Positions 61,093 through 64,000 of a DNA stretch of 64,000 nucleotides are shown in pieces. Origin of the DNA: Arachis hypogaea (Eukaryota > Streptophyta > Magnoliopsida > Fabales > Fabaceae); contig NC_092038.1 of assembly GCF_003086295.3 (NCBI RefSeq), forward strand, positions 128,677,518-128,741,517, given 5' to 3'. The notes under the pieces are model-generated. The model saw only the letters and a program-made list of their open reading frames with translations. It did no database searches and was not told the DNA's origin. Numbering within the stretch: position 1 is the stretch's first letter; each line of letters opens with the position of its first letter. The position numbers were made by a program, and so were the translations under genes.

Positions 61093-62471
61093 GGGTAAAG
61101 TATATTTTTTGTCCTTGATGTTTGCTAAAAGTTTCAAAAATATCCCTAAGTTTTAATTTGTTTCAATTTCATCCCTTAAGTTTTCGATTTGTATCAATTT
61201 TATCCTTATAATTAATTTTTTTATAATTAATCTTTTTCTTTCCAATTATACCCCTCTCCTATCCCATCATCTTCTTCGTCATCATCTCTCTCTCTTCTGT
61301 CTTCACCATGAGCTCCACCACCACCATCATCAAACAACTACTATCAACTTCCTTCTCCATCCATACCTCTCTTTTTCCTTCGACTATCTATCACGACCAT
61401 TATGTAAGAGTACTCATTCAATTGAACTTAACATTAAGGATCATTTCTTTTCAAGTTCCCATAGAATATGAAGAGTACTCATTCAATTGGAATAAGCATT
61501 ATTTTATCTTTTCTAATTCATGCTCTGTCCTCATGGCTACTGGTAGAGTCAATTACAAAACTGCAAAAATAAATGTAATATTCCACCACCACAAGCCACA
61601 ATAATATTTATCTTTGTCAACGTTCAAACTCAAATTTGTACCCATCAATGACCATTTCATAAGAAATTTTTTTTCATTGATTTGAACTAAAAATTGACAT
61701 GAAATTTTGAAAAACCATACCAACTCCACGACTTTCCCTAACCCTATTGCTCCTCACAGAACGCGAAATCCTCCTCGAAGCTCCGTTTGGCTTTAGTGCT
61801 CCTAATCCTATTTCATCTCCGTTCATCTCCTCGGACCTCCTCTGAACGAATGTGACCACTTCAGATCGATGAGTCCCGATTTGGCGAGCCACGCGAATTC
61901 TTCGACAAAGTAATAGACTCCCTTGCTGTCGAAGGCGACGACGGAGAGAAAGAATTTGAGATCGGAGGAGACGTGCGATTTGTGTAGGACTTGGAGTGCG
62001 TTGAGGTCTTGGACGAATTTTCCAAGGCGGAAGGACTTGCGGCTGATGTCGACACTGGTGGAGATGGAGGGTCGGAGAAGAAAGGAGAAAAAATGAGAAA
62101 GAGGGGTATGGCCGACGATGATGGAAAAGGAGGTTGATAATGGTTATTCACGGTGGGGGAGATGATGGTGAGAACGGGAAAGAGAGAGAGAGAAAAAGAG
62201 AGGGGTGTGTGATGATGATGATGGTGGGGGGATAGACGAGGGGTATAGAGAGAGAAAAACAGAGGGGAGTGTGATGATGACGATGATGATGATAGTGGGG
62301 GGATAGACCAGGGGTATAATTGTAAAAAAAATATTAATTATCTAAAAATTAATTATAACGATAAAATTGATATAAATCGAAAACTTGAAGGATAAAATTG
62401 AAATAAATTAAAACTTAGGGATATTTTTGAAATTTTTAACAAACATTAAGGACAAAAAATATACTTTATCC
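61093..62471. mobile_element. Pack-MULE-like element (copy D) carrying a PEX11 fragment
   Basis: A 1379-bp element with perfect 9-bp duplications TTTTAAAAT (61084-61092 and 62472-62480) and ends GGGTAAAGTATA / TATACTTTATCC. Inverted repeats run about 200 bp. It is inserted in the right terminal repeat of copy C. The interior is GC-rich and carries foreign coding sequence. The 98-codon frame at 61308-61604 has no recognised domain. Confidence 0.85.
61860..62080 (-). pseudogene. Captured fragment of a peroxisomal PEX11 (PEX11A-like) gene
   Basis: Minus-strand translation of 62058-61862 gives about 65 residues with no stop, including VDISRKSFRLGKFVQDLNAL and GVYYFVEEFAWLAKSGLID. This is the conserved region of plant PEX11, a peroxisome-elongation membrane protein, closest from memory to PEX11A. 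There is no ATG or upstream coding in frame. Similarity stops soon after 61862, so this is a captured exon piece without function as PEX11. It lies inside a Mutator-type element. Confidence 0.85.
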
Positions 62472-62518
62472 TTTTAAAATTTTTACCAAATTTTAAGAAT
62501 AAAAAATATATTTTATCC

Positions 62519-63640
62519 TATTTTTTGTTTTCTCTATATAGGATAATTCACACAAACAAAATTATTTGAGAATCAAAATTACCCCTATATCCTAAAGTGA
62601 ATTAGCTTATATACATGTCCTAGAAACAATTAAATTTAATTTACACATTTTCAATGTAAATCAAATCAATTGAATTTAATTTATACTATAATAAAAGCAC
62701 ATGGTAAATCGAATCAATATTATTTTTGCAGCATATAAATATAAATCAGTTTACTTAGAGTTAATATAAATCGAATTTAATAGTTATAATTTACATAGAA
62801 TTAGTGTGAAAAATAGACATGCATATAAGCTTTTTCGTTTTAGGACATTGATAGAATATTATTCTCTATTTAATTTGTTTGTGTGGATTACCTCACTCTA
62901 TATATAAAAATAATACAATTAGATATTAATATAAAAAAATTAATAGTTATAAAATTAACTTAAAATTAATATTTTTTAAAATAATTAAATATTAATTCTA
63001 ATTATTAATCACAACATTAATATTCTCTTCAAATTATATATAATAAATACTTAAAAAAATAGATAAAATATGAATTAAAAAATAAACGGTAAAAATTTGA
63101 AATTAAATAAAAAACTAAAAGAATATACATACTATAATAACAATAATATATTTTCATGTAAATAATATTACGAAATTTTTTTTAACCGTATTAATTATAA
63201 ATTTAAATTATTTTTTATAATTTTATGAATTATTTGAGTTATATTATTTTATTAATTTATTTATTTTTTAGAATAAAAAGGTAGTGAGAAATAAATAACT
63301 GAGAGAGAAAAAAGAGAGAAAGATGAAAAAAGGAGAGAAATAATTTGTTAATTTTAGAGGAAAAAATTTTATTTTAATCGTAATAAAAGGATATTTTATC
63401 ACATATTTTGGTTTGTCAAATTAATAATATAAAATATAAATTGTAAGTATATATAAAATAAAAAAGAATAAAGAGGAATAAAAAAGAAAAGAGAGATAGA
63501 TAAAAAAAGGGTAAAAAACTCAAATAAGCCAAGCTGAAATTTTTTTACACAAATCTGCGAAACCAAAATCTGCTTCGTGAATCCACCAATTCACATTTAT
63601 ATGTAATTCAAACCAACTTTATTCGAACTCTATCTCTACA
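62519..63640. other. AT-rich spacer with TAAATCGAATT-like phrases
   Basis: No gene recognised. 62620-62820 has several AAATCGAAT / AATTTAATTTA phrases of possible repeat origin. 63270-63520 is purine-rich (GAGAGA, AAAGAG) and AT-rich. Confidence 0.4.
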
Positions 63641-63763
63641 TAATTCGAACCAGCTGGGTTCGAATTATACATAAACACAGGCATACACTAATTCGAACCA
63701 GCTGAATTCGAATTATACACAAACACACGCACACACTAATTCGAACCAGCTGGGTTCGAATTA
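63641..63763. repeat. Tandem array of a 27-bp palindrome, period 48 bp
   Basis: Three copies at 63641-63667, 63689-63715 and 63737-63763, exactly 48 bp apart. Each is a near-perfect palindrome TAATTCGAACCAGCTGG... closing in TTCGAATTA. Spacers are ATACACAAACACA-like. A weaker ATTCGAAC half-site precedes at about 63621. The array suggests the end of a transposon with subterminal repeats. Confidence 0.85.
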
Positions 63764-64000
63764 TACACTTTTTAAAAAATTAATAATTTAAAAATTAAAA
63801 AATATATTTTATTTTATACATTAAAAAAAAGCTAACAAAATATTTAATTAGGAGACTTCTTTAAAATATTAATGAGCTATTAATTTGAATTTCATATAAT
63901 ACTCTTTTGTCCATTTTTAATAGTTTATGAATATTTTTTAATAAATTTTTTTAGTAAATTCAGAAATGAAAGAAAATATTTTATTCCATATAAAATAATT
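63764..64000. other. AT-rich end of window
   Basis: Nothing recognisable. Confidence 0.4.

Larger units (their letters stand above)
60764..62518. mobile_element. GGGTAAA-family MITE (copy C), split by a nested element
   Basis: The left part (60764-61092) carries the family inverted repeat and centre. Its right terminal repeat is interrupted after TTTTTAAAAT and resumes at 62481-62518 (TTTTACCAAATTTTAAG...TTTTATCC). Without the insert at 61093-62471 and one 9-bp TSD it is an ordinary family member of about 370 bp. Its own TSD is not clear. Confidence 0.75.

Noticed and set aside
63641..63763. CRISPR-like regular array
   Set aside because: Plant context, only three units, and spacers are similar to each other; it is a tandem palindrome repeat.

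Overview
This is a plant nuclear window: AT-rich, intron-rich and full of transposons. A gene for an isoflavonoid-type O-methyltransferase, together with repeat sequences that look familiar from peanut, suggests a legume, possibly Arachis. That placement is inferred from memory and was not searched.

Four host genes can be read, all on the minus strand. (1) Positions 1-4498 hold the 5' two-thirds of a guanylate-binding-protein-like GTPase (GBPL3 type); it runs off the left edge, and its intron 9 carries a 716-bp hAT element. (2) A single-exon CC-type (ROXY/GRXC9-like) glutaredoxin lies at 13146-13553. (3) A complete ten-exon AUXIN RESPONSE FACTOR 3/ETTIN gene lies at 16930-21119. It has both tasiR-ARF target sites and upstream ORFs in its leader. 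(4) A two-exon O-methyltransferase lies at 55539-56731. The exon chains of genes 1, 3 and 4 close in frame through GT-AG introns. There is no sign of an operon or gene cluster; these are independent genes, linked at most by general themes of immunity, hormone response and specialised metabolism.

The rest is mostly mobile DNA. There are two complete but disabled Ty1/copia retrotransposons, at 6668-11687 (minus) and 27688-33109 (plus). Both have matched LTRs and 5-bp target-site duplications (TSDs), and their premature stops mostly look like C-to-T or G-to-A changes. A large set of Mutator-type terminal-inverted-repeat elements with 9-bp TSDs includes short foldbacks (5602-5967, 37166-37422, 57390-57708) and larger elements (40269-41722, 41920-43547, 47232-48049, 61093-62471). 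The last of these carries a captured PEX11 gene fragment and sits inside another element of the same family. hAT-like elements (559-1274, 14460-15336, 44193-44366), a CACTA-like element (23836-24718), other MITEs, an LTR fragment, an organelle-like GC-rich island (about 54232-54596), a 48-bp-period tandem palindrome array near the right end and many microsatellites complete the picture.

The most notable observations are the Pack-MULE with the PEX11 fragment nested in its own family, the palindrome-within-palindrome element at 41920-43547, the layered post-transcriptional signals on the ARF3 gene, and the hAT insertion whose duplicated target contains a usable splice acceptor. I saw no wholly new gene system.
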